Assembly (NCBI GenBank): GCA_963578605.1
Contig: CAUZEA010000079.1
Coordinates: 1-26,767 of the forward strand
Direction: 5' to 3'
Length of the DNA: 26,767 nucleotides
Source of the DNA: JAKVCB01 sp963578605
Lineage (GTDB): Bacteria > Planctomycetota > Planctomycetia > Pirellulales > Lacipirellulaceae
The notes under the pieces were generated by a model. That model searched no databases. It saw nothing but the letters and a program-made list of their open reading frames with translations, and was not told where the DNA came from. Positions 1 through 7,348 of this stretch are shown piece by piece. Position numbers and translations under genes: made by a program. How positions within the stretch are numbered: position 1 is the stretch's first letter; each line of letters starts with the position of its first letter.

Positions 1-21
1 TTCCTCCGCAAGACCCTCCTC

Positions 22-155
22 CTGAAAGACCCAAGGTCGACGGTGGAGCATGGAAAAGCTACAATTGCCAGTTTTACAAACATCGGTAAATACCGATTCA
101 TTGGTCGTCCTGGTTTCCGACATTCAGGAGTTAGCACTTAAAGGCAGCAGAATCT
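22..155 (+). promoter_or_regulatory. Upstream region of first aldolase with 16-bp inverted repeat
   Basis: The leader holds a perfect inverted repeat, ATCGGTA-AA-TACCGAT, at 82-97, about 60 bases before the aldolase start. A weak promoter-like pair, TTGCCA (65-70) and TAAATA (87-92) with a 16-base spacer, overlaps it, so a repressor bound at the palindrome could block initiation. Bases 22-70 resemble 1091-1138 upstream of the second aldolase, and the core GGTAAATACC (85-94) returns there as GGTGAATACC (1147-1156). The repeat is seen directly; the operator role is inference. Confidence 0.35.
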
Positions 156-884
156 ATGAGGAAAAGTAAAACCCTAAAGCGAGTACGCAACAACCAAGTC
201 GCGCGGATGGCGTTGCTTGGTCATTACATTCCTGCTTACGTGTTTCATGCGGCAAGAGCCGGACACGATTGCATCTGGCTCGACCTGGAACATCGTGAAA
301 TGTCGACCAAAGAGGTACAAGCGTTACTCGCCTACGCACACCTTTTCGACATCGACTTCATGGTTCGCCCGCCATCGAAAGAAAAAACTCCGTTGTGTCG
401 GTATCTGGAAGATGGGGCCGCGGGATTGATGATCCCTCAGGTTGCTAACGCGGAACAAGCACAGGAACTTGTCATGGCCACCAAGTTTCCTCCGATAGGG
501 GATCGCGGAATCGACAATGCAGGTCTTGATTCTGACTTCAGCAGCCACGATCCAGACGAATATGTGGCCTGGGTTAACCGCGAAACTTTCCTGGTGTTGC
601 AAATTGAAACTCCCGAAGCGGTTCATAACATCGAGTCGATCGTTGGAGTAGAGGGGGTTGACGGAATCTTTGTTGGTCCCGCTGACCTGGGGCTTCGGTT
701 GCGACAATCTGGTGAAATGCCGCTGGAAAAGGCTTTCGAGATTGTTAGTGCAGCCTGCACCAAATACGACAAGCCTTGGGGATGTCCTGCATACGAAGCC
801 AAGGAATTTCAGAAACGCTCGACGCAGGGTGCACAGTTGCTTCCCTCAGCAAAGGCTATCAACATGTCGACAGCCGGACGGTAA
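156..884 (+). CDS. HpcH/HpaI-family aldolase, copy 1
   Basis: A 242-residue class II (metal-dependent) aldolase of the HpcH/HpaI/citrate lyase beta family. The family cleaves 2-keto-3-deoxy acids into pyruvate and an aldehyde in the cytoplasm. Visible signatures are WLDLEHREMS (catalytic His region), MVRPP with the conserved Arg, QIETPEAV with the metal-binding Glu, and FVGPADLGLRLRQSG with the metal-binding Asp. The ATG at 156 has a weak AAGG about 11 bases upstream. It is roughly three-quarters identical by eye to the next gene, so this is a tandem paralogue. The last 16 or so residues differ completely from copy 2 and end earlier, which may mark a duplication junction or mild decay. The substrate is unknown; 2-keto-3-deoxy-rhamnonate or a similar sugar acid is a reasonable guess. 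Confidence 0.88.
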   Translation: MRKSKTLKRVRNNQVARMALLGHYIPAYVFHAARAGHDCIWLDLEHREMSTKEVQALLAYAHLFDIDFMVRPPSKEKTPLCRYLEDGAAGLMIPQVANAEQAQELVMATKFPPIGDRGIDNAGLDSDFSSHDPDEYVAWVNRETFLVLQIETPEAVHNIESIVGVEGVDGIFVGPADLGLRLRQSGEMPLEKAFEIVSAACTKYDKPWGCPAYEAKEFQKRSTQGAQLLPSAKAINMSTAGR

Positions 885-1237
885 CCTCCGCGGTTGACCA
901 CTTGTCCGGCAGGTCCTGCGCCTGGCGATTGAATCGGTCCCAACGGTGATCCAGCAGAAAGACCGGCACAGCAGAGCCAAAACACCATAGACCAACTGGG
1001 TCGTCACGGGATGGTCCACGTAGCGGGCCTTGTATGTGTTGAAGGACAATATTCCCTTTCACTTGCCGTCCTCAATGTAACGGTGCTTTCTTGAAAGACC
1101 ACGGTCGACGGTTGACCACGTCAAAGTTACAATTTGAGCTTTGTGCGGTGAATACCTGGAATTCTCCAGGCCGAGCGATTGTTTGTTTTCGATCGACTGG
1201 GCCGTTAACAGACCAACTCGTAAAGGCACTTGGATTT
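885..1237. other. Gap between aldolase paralogues, with partial upstream duplication
   Basis: This 353-base gap has no convincing gene. Bases 1091-1138 resemble 22-70 (shared blocks GAAAGACC, GGTCGACGGT and TTACAATT-type sequence), so the duplication included leader DNA. An inverted repeat, CCTGGA-ATTC-TCCAGG, lies at 1155-1170 beside GGTGAATACC. Bases 890-1060 have no counterpart upstream of copy 1. On the minus strand they carry two overlapping open frames of 67 codons that match nothing I recognise; they could be a gene remnant. An in-frame ATG at 1091 would extend copy 2 by 49 residues, but that extension lies in duplicated leader DNA and is not family-like. Confidence 0.5.
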
Positions 1238-1987
1238 ATGCGGAAAAGTAAAACCCTAGAGCGGATTCACAAGGGGCAAATTGTTCGGATGGCAGCACTT
1301 GGCCATTACATTCCCGCCTACATGTTTCATGCGGCGAAAAACAACTTCGACTGTATTTGGCTTGACTTGGAACACCGCGAGATGTCGACCAAGGAAACAC
1401 AGTCGCTACTTGCCTTTTCACATCTATTTGACATCGATTTAATGGTTCGTCCGCCAACCAAAGAAAAAACTCCTATCTGTCGGTACCTGGAGGACGGGGC
1501 TGCTGGGGTGATGATTCCCCAGGTTGCGAACGCCGAACAAGCCAAAGAGTTGGTTATGGCAACCAAGTTTCCTCCGCTGGGTGACCGCGGTATTGATAAT
1601 GCCGGTCTCGATTCGGACTATAGCACGCACGATCCAGATGAATATGTAGCATGGGCTAACCGAGAAACCTTTCTCATGGTGCAAATTGAAACCCCCGAGG
1701 CAGTCGGCAACGCCGAAGCAATTGTTGCGGTTGAGGGGGTCGATGCGATCTTTGTCGGTCCTGGTGATCTGGGACTTCGGCTACGCCAATCAGGTGAGAT
1801 GTCTTTGGATGATGCTGTCGAAACCGTTATGAAAGCGTGCTCCAAATACAACAAACCGTGGGGATGTCCCACAATCAGTTCTGATGCGTATCAGCAACGA
1901 TCTGCGCAAGGAGCGCAGATGCTTCCCGTAGCTAGTGAGTTTTTTGGATGGATGACCAACTTGCAAAATGCAGCCGACCACAACTGA
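1238..1987 (+). CDS. HpcH/HpaI-family aldolase, copy 2
   Basis: A 249-residue paralogue of the upstream aldolase, starting with the same MRKSKTLERI-type N-terminus. I chose the ATG at 1238 over the in-frame ATG at 1091 because it aligns with copy 1 and has TAAAGG about 11 bases upstream. The active-site blocks are intact: WLDLEHREMS, MVRPP, QIETPEAV and FVGPGDLGLRLRQSG (PGDL replaces PADL of copy 1). The expected role is retro-aldol cleavage of a 2-keto-3-deoxy sugar acid to pyruvate plus an aldehyde. The C-terminus runs about 12 residues beyond copy 1 and is unrelated to it. The end overlaps the symporter ORF by 40 bases, which suggests co-transcription and possibly translational coupling, and an imported substrate feeding this step. 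Confidence 0.88.
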   Translation: MRKSKTLERIHKGQIVRMAALGHYIPAYMFHAAKNNFDCIWLDLEHREMSTKETQSLLAFSHLFDIDLMVRPPTKEKTPICRYLEDGAAGVMIPQVANAEQAKELVMATKFPPLGDRGIDNAGLDSDYSTHDPDEYVAWANRETFLMVQIETPEAVGNAEAIVAVEGVDAIFVGPGDLGLRLRQSGEMSLDDAVETVMKACSKYNKPWGCPTISSDAYQQRSAQGAQMLPVASEFFGWMTNLQNAADHN

Positions 1988-3732
1988 AAAATGTTGTGCG
2001 GTTATCTTACCTGCTGGTGGGAATCACCTGTATTGCGACCCTGGTGTGCACCTCTCGTGCATGGGGTGAAGTTCCAACCCCCGCTGCTGGCACCACCATG
2101 ACATCTGCCCCACGGGTCGGTCTTCAAATACTCGACTGGGTGTTGATTGGACTGTACGCAATTACCACCATTACCATCGGCTGGTACTTTGGCCGCAAAC
2201 AGACCAGTACGAAAGATTATTTCATTGGTAGCGGGAATATGAATCCCACCCTGATTGGCATTTCACTTTTCGCCACTCTGCTCAGTACGATCTCCTATTT
2301 GTCACTGCCGGGGGAAATGGTCGGGAAGGGCCCGGCAATCCTGGCCAACTATCTCTCTTACCCGTTGATTTTCGTTATCATCGCGTTCGGCCTTTTACCC
2401 GCCTACATGAAACATAGGGTGACCAGCGCGTATGAACTGCTGGAATTAAAACTGGGCATTAGTATCCGGTTGCTTGGTGCCACGATGTTTCTTTTGCTAC
2501 GGCTTGTCTGGATGTCATTATTGATCTATTTGGCAGCCAAGGCGATGTCGGTCATGATGGGTATCGGCGAAGAGTGGGTTCCCCTGATTGTCTTGTTCAC
2601 CGGTTTTGTGGCAGTAATTTATACCTCGATCGGTGGGCTTCGCGCAGTTGTGGTAACCGATGCCATGCAGACTGCCTTGCTTTTTGGCGGCGCACTGCTG
2701 GTGCTTGCTACGATTACTTACGAGTACGGGGGCTTTGGCTGGTTTCCCCGCCAGTGGCAATCAAACTGGGATGTGCAACCGATTTTACCCGTCAGTGAAC
2801 GTTCCTGGTTTGATCCGGGGATTCGAGTGACGGTCCTGGGAGGTCTTGTCTCGACGATCGTCTGGTATGTCTGCACCGCAGGGGGTGACCAGACATCGGT
2901 TCAACGTTTTATGGCAACGCGCGATCTCAGAGCAGCCCGTTGGGCTAGTGCCGTACAGCTGATCGTTGGTTCGATAGTTGGAATTACCCTCGGATTTGTG
3001 GGGATGGCACTGCTGGGATATTTCAAAGACCATCCGCAGGAATTGCCACCTGGCATGACCATCGCTGACAATGCGGACGACGTCTTTCCCCGCTTTATCG
3101 CCTACCACCTCCCGGTAGGTGTGTCGGGGCTGGTCGTCTCGGCCATGTTTGCTGCAGCCATGTCCAGCGTCGATTCTGGAGTCAATTCCATCACGGCGGT
3201 CGTCTCAACCGACTACCTCGATCGGTTCGGGCTACGTGCCAAAACCGAGCGTGGGCATCTCCTGTTCGTCAGGGTGTTGGCGTTTTCAATCGGTGCAGTG
3301 GTGGTCTTCGGAAGTACTTTTATGGGATGGATTCCAGGAAACATCACGGCCGTCACTAACAAAACGGTTAACCTGCTGACCGCACCCATCTTTGGGCTGT
3401 TTTTCTTTGCCCTGTTTGTTCCCTTTGCGCGACCTGCGGGAGTCTGGGCAGGAACCATTTGTGGGACCGTCGTGGCCGGAATGATTGCGTTTTCTGGGCC
3501 CTTGGTCACACTGTTGGATCTGAAGTTTGGAATTCCAGTGGAGACTTTTGGTGTCGAGTTGCACACCACGATCGATGCCGCTACGGGTGCAAAGCAGACG
3601 ATGGCGGACGACCCTGTCAGCTTCCAGTGGATCGGCCCGGCTGGCCTACTGGTTGATCTGGTGGTCGGATTGCTAATAAGTTGGTTTATCGTCCAGCAAA
3701 GAAATAGGAGAGCAAAAGGCCTCATATCGTGA
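1948..3732 (+). CDS. Sodium:solute symporter (SSS family)
   Basis: A 594-residue inner-membrane transporter of the SSS family, which couples sodium entry to uptake of sugars, sialic acid, amino acids or similar solutes. After a signal-like hydrophobic stretch (about residues 17-40) it shows the typical order: DWVLIGLYAITTITIGWYFG (TM1), KDYFIGSGNMNP, LLSTISYLSLPGEMVGKGPA, YMKHRVTSAYELLELKLG, YTSIGGLRAVVVTDAMQ, GGDQTSVQRFMATRDLRAAR and VSAMFAAAMSSVDSGVNSI (conserved TM8-region serines), with a long hydrophobic C-terminal half. The start is uncertain. ATG 1948 overlaps the aldolase and lacks a clear ribosome site; GTG 1996 would give a cleaner signal peptide. Position after two sugar-acid aldolases suggests uptake of a sugar or sugar acid, but the substrate cannot be read from sequence. 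Confidence 0.9.
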   Translation: MDDQLAKCSRPQLKNVVRLSYLLVGITCIATLVCTSRAWGEVPTPAAGTTMTSAPRVGLQILDWVLIGLYAITTITIGWYFGRKQTSTKDYFIGSGNMNPTLIGISLFATLLSTISYLSLPGEMVGKGPAILANYLSYPLIFVIIAFGLLPAYMKHRVTSAYELLELKLGISIRLLGATMFLLLRLVWMSLLIYLAAKAMSVMMGIGEEWVPLIVLFTGFVAVIYTSIGGLRAVVVTDAMQTALLFGGALLVLATITYEYGGFGWFPRQWQSNWDVQPILPVSERSWFDPGIRVTVLGGLVSTIVWYVCTAGGDQTSVQRFMATRDLRAARWASAVQLIVGSIVGITLGFVGMALLGYFKDHPQELPPGMTIADNADDVFPRFIAYHLPVGVSGLVVSAMFAAAMSSVDSGVNSITAVVSTDYLDRFGLRAKTERGHLLFVRVLAFSIGAVVVFGSTFMGWIPGNITAVTNKTVNLLTAPIFGLFFFALFVPFARPAGVWAGTICGTVVAGMIAFSGPLVTLLDLKFGIPVETFGVELHTTIDAATGAKQTMADDPVSFQWIGPAGLLVDLVVGLLISWFIVQQRNRRAKGLIS

Positions 3733-3870
3733 ACGATTTCCGAAGAATGGCCTCTGGCAGCAAACAGCAAAGCTTGCTCCGCAAGGTTTGTAAATTAATA
3801 ATGCGTGAACGTACACCAGTTTTGTAATCCAGAAACCTTGAACCTTTTATAATCGCAGGAGCCTTCAGAC

Positions 3871-4581
3871 ATGCATTCCATGATTCGTACCAATTTGATC
3901 ATCGTGGTGGGAATTCTCAGCGTGCTCCCTACCCATTGCTTTTCGAAAGACAACATGCCTCCGAAGGGCTTTGTGGCTCTCTTCAATGGAGAAAACCTGA
4001 ATGGCTGGCAGGGACTGGTTGCTAATCCCGTCAAGCGGGCTGAGATGTCGCCCGAGGATCTCAAGGCAGCCCAGCAGAAAGCTGATCAGCAGATGCGAGA
4101 CCACTGGTCCGTGGTGGACGGTGCATTGCGCTTTGATGGGGATGGACATGGTGGGAATCTTTGCACCGTTAAAGACTATGGCAACTTCGAACTCTACATC
4201 GACTGGAAAATCCTCCCAGGGGGCGACAGCGGAATTTATCTCCGCGGGACACCGCAGGTGCAGATCTGGGATCCCGCTCACGAACCATACTGGGAGAATG
4301 GAGCCGACAAAGGATCAGGTGCCCTGTGGAACAACCAAAAACATGCACGATTTCCGCTGGTTAAAGCAGACCACTCCGCCGGCCAGTGGAACACCTTTCA
4401 TATTAAGATGGTCGGTGAGGACCTTTCGGTTACACTGAATGATCAGCTGGTTGTTGACGAGGTCGTCATGGAAAACTACTGGGAGCGAGATAAGCCGATT
4501 TATGCAACGGGCCCAATTGAGTTGCAGAATCATGGCGCGGTACTTTGGTTTAAAAATATCTATTTACGGGAACTACCATGA
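3871..4581 (+). CDS. Secreted 3-keto-disaccharide hydrolase-like protein (DUF1080)
   Basis: A 236-residue exported protein. Residues 1-25 form a Sec signal peptide (hydrophobic LIIVVGILSVLPTHCFS). The rest is a single DUF1080 jelly-roll domain with the family marks GFVALFNGENLNGWQG near the start, WKILPGGDSGIYLRG in the middle and PIELQNHGAVLWFKNIYLRE at the end. Characterised members cleave 3-keto-glycosides made by a partner oxidoreductase. The start is supported by AGGA at 3857-3860. The stop overlaps the next start as ATGA, so this gene and the Gfo/Idh/MocA gene are almost certainly translated together. A protein that only binds carbohydrate remains possible. Confidence 0.88.
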   Translation: MHSMIRTNLIIVVGILSVLPTHCFSKDNMPPKGFVALFNGENLNGWQGLVANPVKRAEMSPEDLKAAQQKADQQMRDHWSVVDGALRFDGDGHGGNLCTVKDYGNFELYIDWKILPGGDSGIYLRGTPQVQIWDPAHEPYWENGADKGSGALWNNQKHARFPLVKADHSAGQWNTFHIKMVGEDLSVTLNDQLVVDEVVMENYWERDKPIYATGPIELQNHGAVLWFKNIYLRELP

Positions 4582-5903
4582 GCAACATCACACGATCTTC
4601 ACAAACCGAATTCCATCAAAGCCGGCGCAGTTTTCTGCGTCGCGCTGCGATTGCCGGTACAGCCACAGCCGTGGCCCAGTCGTGGACTCTTCCGATTACG
4701 GTTGCCAAGGAGCGCTCACCAAACGAGAAGCTCAACATCGGATGTATCGGTGTGGCAGCAAGGGGAGCCTCCAATGTGTCTGGGGTCGCAACCGAGAACA
4801 TTGTGGCTTTGTGTGACATCGATGCCAAACGGCTTGACGGGGCGGCGGCGAAGTATCCCAAGGCTGACAAATATCGCGATTTCCGCCGCCTGCTGGAGCG
4901 GACCGATTTGGATGCGGTTGTCGTCTCGACACCCGACCACACCCATGTCATGCCGGTCCTCGCTGCCATCGAACTGGGGCTCGATGTCTATTGCGAGAAG
5001 CCGCTGGCTCATTCGGTTTACGAAGTACGTAAAATTCGTGATACGGCCAGGCAGCATGGTGCTGTTACGCAAATGGGCACTCAAATCCACGCGCTCGATA
5101 ACTATCGCCGGGTGGTGGAAATCATCCAATCGGGCATGCTGGGACCAGTTGACCGAGTCCACGTCTGGAAGGGGTGTTCGATTCCCTCTGGCACGCGCGT
5201 TGCCCAGGCAACCCCACCCCCGCACGTCGATTACGACCTGTGGACCGGGCCTGCTCCCATGCGTCCCTTTCACGAGTCGCATTTTCATTTCCAGTGGCGG
5301 TATTGGTGGGACTTTGGTGGTGGTATCCTGGCTGATTTCGGTTGCCACTACATGGATCTTCCGTTCTGGGCACTCGAACTCCAAGCTCCCACCACGGTTG
5401 CAAGCCAGGGGGAAAAAATCCATGTAGGTGATAACGAAGTCCCCGATCGCATGCGGGTCGACTACTCGTTTCCCAGTCGAGCAGGCCAACCACCGGTTCA
5501 TCTCACCTGGTATCAGGGAGATACACCACCCGACTGGGTTGGCGAATACAAGAAAGATGGCGATGCCGTGTTGTTTGAAGGCAAACGCGGACGGTTGCTG
5601 GCTGACTATATGACCCGCAAAGTTTTTCTGGATGACGGATCGGAACCACAACCACCACTTGGCTGGATTCCCAATTCGGCGGGGCACCATCAGGAATGGA
5701 TCCAGGCTTGCAAGACCCGCGGCGGAACCACTTGCAACTTCGACTATGGTGGAAACCTGGCCGAAGCGGTCCTGTTGGGGAATGTTTCGTATCGCGCCGG
5801 GCAAAAAAAACTTGATTGGGATGCTCAGCGATTGGTCGCAACCAATTGCCCCGCAGCGGCTAAGTTCATCAAGCGTCAGTACCGTGCGGGCTGGGAGGTA
5901 TGA
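4578..5903 (+). CDS. Tat-exported Gfo/Idh/MocA oxidoreductase
   Basis: A 441-residue NAD(P)-dependent oxidoreductase. The N-terminus has a twin-arginine signal (SRRSFLRR, arginines 16-17, then an alanine-rich hydrophobic stretch to about residue 35), so it is probably exported folded with its cofactor. The Rossmann start is LNIGCIGVAARGASNV, followed by LCDIDAKRL, the STPDHTHV block and CEKPLAHSVYE with the catalytic-type Lys. The C-terminal substrate domain has QMGTQIHALDNYRRVVEII, YDLWTGPAP, WRYWWDFGGGILADFGCHYM and WIPNSAGHHQEWIQACKTR, typical of planctomycete members. The ATGA overlap with the DUF1080 gene suggests the pair oxidises a glycoside C3 hydroxyl and then cleaves the 3-keto product. 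The substrate is unknown. Confidence 0.9.
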   Translation: MSNITRSSQTEFHQSRRSFLRRAAIAGTATAVAQSWTLPITVAKERSPNEKLNIGCIGVAARGASNVSGVATENIVALCDIDAKRLDGAAAKYPKADKYRDFRRLLERTDLDAVVVSTPDHTHVMPVLAAIELGLDVYCEKPLAHSVYEVRKIRDTARQHGAVTQMGTQIHALDNYRRVVEIIQSGMLGPVDRVHVWKGCSIPSGTRVAQATPPPHVDYDLWTGPAPMRPFHESHFHFQWRYWWDFGGGILADFGCHYMDLPFWALELQAPTTVASQGEKIHVGDNEVPDRMRVDYSFPSRAGQPPVHLTWYQGDTPPDWVGEYKKDGDAVLFEGKRGRLLADYMTRKVFLDDGSEPQPPLGWIPNSAGHHQEWIQACKTRGGTTCNFDYGGNLAEAVLLGNVSYRAGQKKLDWDAQRLVATNCPAAAKFIKRQYRAGWEV

Positions 5904-5949
5904 CAGGGTGCCCGTCTATAAGGGTGCCGCAACCGCAAGCCGGGTGCTG

Positions 5950-6780
5950 CTAGGGAAACTGGCCCCCATGTTGGCGGACCCGCGCGCCATGTTCCTTGAG
6001 CCGGGTGTACTGGTCGGGAGTGAATCCTCTCCAATCTTCCAACAGCCGCAAATTTTGGTTCAGTTCCTCGCGCCCATTCGGAGCCATTAGGGCGACGGTC
6101 ACGGCGGGATGACACAAGGCAAACCGATACCATTCGACCGCTGGGGGTGCGACAAACCCTTCGGGGTCGTCGGAGGTGTTTTGCATCAAAGCCCCCCAGC
6201 GGAGACAAGTGAAAACCACCACCGGTAATTGGAGGCTGGTCGTGGTTGGAAAAATGTCTTGCTCGGCACCACGATGGGCCGCATTGTACCGAATCATGAG
6301 CATGTCGAGCCTGCCCGTCTTGACACAAGCGGCCGCCAACTTCCGCTGATGGCTTGTCAAACCAATGGCGCGCACCGTGCCGGCATCTCGGGCCGATTCC
6401 AAAACTTCAGCTGCTCCCCCTGGTGCTGTGATTTCATCCCACTCGTGTTGGCGTTCGACGTAATAGTACGTCGCGATATCGATGTAGTCGGTCGACAATG
6501 CGGCCAGCGCCTCTCCCAATTCCTGCCGTGCTGCTTTGGCGGTCCTGGCGGAGAACTGGATCGCGACAAACAGATCGCGCCGCTGCGGCCCGAGTTGGCA
6601 GATTGCTTCTTGCATCCCGTCCGGATGGCCACACCAATTGAGGTAATTCACACCTTGCTCGACGGCAAACAAAACGTCATCGCATTCCAAAGTCGTGTTA
6701 CCACGGGTAGCCAGCCCCAGGCGTAAAGTACGTCCCAGATTCGGAAAGTCAGCGAATTGCGGAAATTCTTCGTGCAACAT
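5950..6780 (-). CDS. Aldo/keto reductase-like protein lacking the usual tetrad
   Basis: A 276-residue TIM-barrel protein related to aldo/keto reductases: LRLGLATRGNT and GVNYLNWCGHPDGMQEAI near the N-terminus, ALSTDYIDIATYYY, the AGTVRAIGLTSH block, and PAVTVALMAPNGREELNQNL near the end. The AKR Asp-Tyr-Lys-His tetrad appears replaced. The Asp of the usual NYxDTA motif reads Asn48, there is no Tyr about five residues later, the Lys of IATKF reads Gln75, and the His of LLxLH reads Tyr106 (Tyr105 and Tyr107 flank it). It may be a non-reducing relative. It is convergent with the Gfo/Idh gene (46 bases between stops). Start at 6780 is the only ATG before the conserved region; no strong ribosome site was seen. 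Confidence 0.8.
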   Translation of the reverse strand: MLHEEFPQFADFPNLGRTLRLGLATRGNTTLECDDVLFAVEQGVNYLNWCGHPDGMQEAICQLGPQRRDLFVAIQFSARTAKAARQELGEALAALSTDYIDIATYYYVERQHEWDEITAPGGAAEVLESARDAGTVRAIGLTSHQRKLAAACVKTGRLDMLMIRYNAAHRGAEQDIFPTTTSLQLPVVVFTCLRWGALMQNTSDDPEGFVAPPAVEWYRFALCHPAVTVALMAPNGREELNQNLRLLEDWRGFTPDQYTRLKEHGARVRQHGGQFP

Positions 6781-6825
6781 CTGGCACCGGTGGGGCGCAA
6801 GTATGTGAAATCAATACGAAAACAC

Positions 6826-6999
6826 TTACGATTGAAAGTGTTCAATGGTTGTCCGCAGCGGATCAAGCTCCACTTTGTCAAGTGGTTGTATGCCTCTTTT
6901 GAATTGGCAAACTCTTTTGCGGAACAACTCGACCTGGGGACAATCATCAACGGTACAACTTTTGACTTTTCCATCGAGGACGATTCGTGTGCTTGTCAT
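6826..6999 (-). CDS. Possible small hypothetical protein
   Basis: An open frame of 57 codons from ATG 6999 (74 codons from 7050), beginning MTSTRIVLDGKVKSCTVDDC. It lies 45 bases upstream of the aldo/keto-reductase-like gene and in the same direction. No family is recognised, the ribosome site is weak (GGGA a few bases before the ATG), and the frame could be chance. Two Cys lie near the N-terminus and the C-terminal half is basic. I include it because its composition is more protein-like than the other frames here. Confidence 0.22.
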   Translation of the reverse strand: MTSTRIVLDGKVKSCTVDDCPQVELFRKRVCQFKRGIQPLDKVELDPLRTTIEHFQS

Positions 7000-7348
7000 G
7001 AAATCCCATTCTAGTTGGCCGCACCGACAATGTGGAACCCACATTCGCACTCGCCCGCTACTCGATTATTGTCCCCGAGTTTGACCAACGAATTGTTGAC
7101 ATGCCGTTTCTGAATAATTACAACTACTGTTAGCAGTTTGCTGCCGGTTTTCCCTGCGGAAAGAAAGAACAACCATAGAAAAGAACCATCGCACTGGCAA
7201 GGCGGTCAAGGTGCTACGGAGTCGTTTGAAGTTGATCATCTCCTCCCGCTGGAACCCAAGAACGCCAGGCCTGGCTGTTTGAGAATTCTCTTCGTTAGTG
7301 GTTGGTGACACCTTTACCGAATCGAAGATTGATGGGAGGTGAATCACG
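7000..7348. other. Intergenic region upstream of the thioredoxin fusion gene
   Basis: About 350 bases between a minus-strand unit and the plus-strand thioredoxin gene. It contains a good promoter-like element at 7096-7124 and the ribosome site GGAGGTGA at 7335-7342. No RNA gene or convincing ORF was recognised; the minus frame 7066-7347 has no family-like sequence. Confidence 0.5.
7096..7124 (+). promoter_or_regulatory. Sigma70-like promoter for the SHD1-thioredoxin gene
   Basis: A consensus -35 box TTGACA at 7096-7101 is followed by a 17-base spacer and TACAAC at 7119-7124 (four of six -10 positions match). Transcription would begin near 7131 and leave a leader of about 220 bases before the ATG at 7349. 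It is correctly oriented and lies in a non-coding gap. Confidence 0.5.

Noticed and set aside
859..1062. Minus-strand frames of 67 codons between the aldolases as a gene or transposase remnant
   Set aside because: No motif or terminal inverted repeats could be found, so it is kept only as an unexplained spacer.
1091..1237. 49-residue N-terminal extension of aldolase copy 2 from ATG 1091
   Set aside because: The extension lies in duplicated leader DNA, is absent from copy 1, and the ATG at 1238 aligns with the start of copy 1.
3773..3785. CTTGC-TCC-GCAAG hairpin after the symporter
   Set aside because: A 5-base stem with a 3-base loop and no T tract is too weak to call a terminator.
3848..3853. 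Perfect TATAAT upstream of the DUF1080 gene
   Set aside because: It lies only 18 bases before the start codon and next to the ribosome site, and no -35 box lies at 16-18 bases. A transcript from it would have almost no leader.
4716..5804. 362-codon minus-strand frame opposite the Gfo/Idh gene
   Set aside because: Antisense to a gene with clear family motifs; the translation is unrelated to any family I know.
6229..6726. 165-codon plus-strand frame opposite the AKR-like gene
   Set aside because: No family-like sequence, while the minus strand has clear AKR landmarks.
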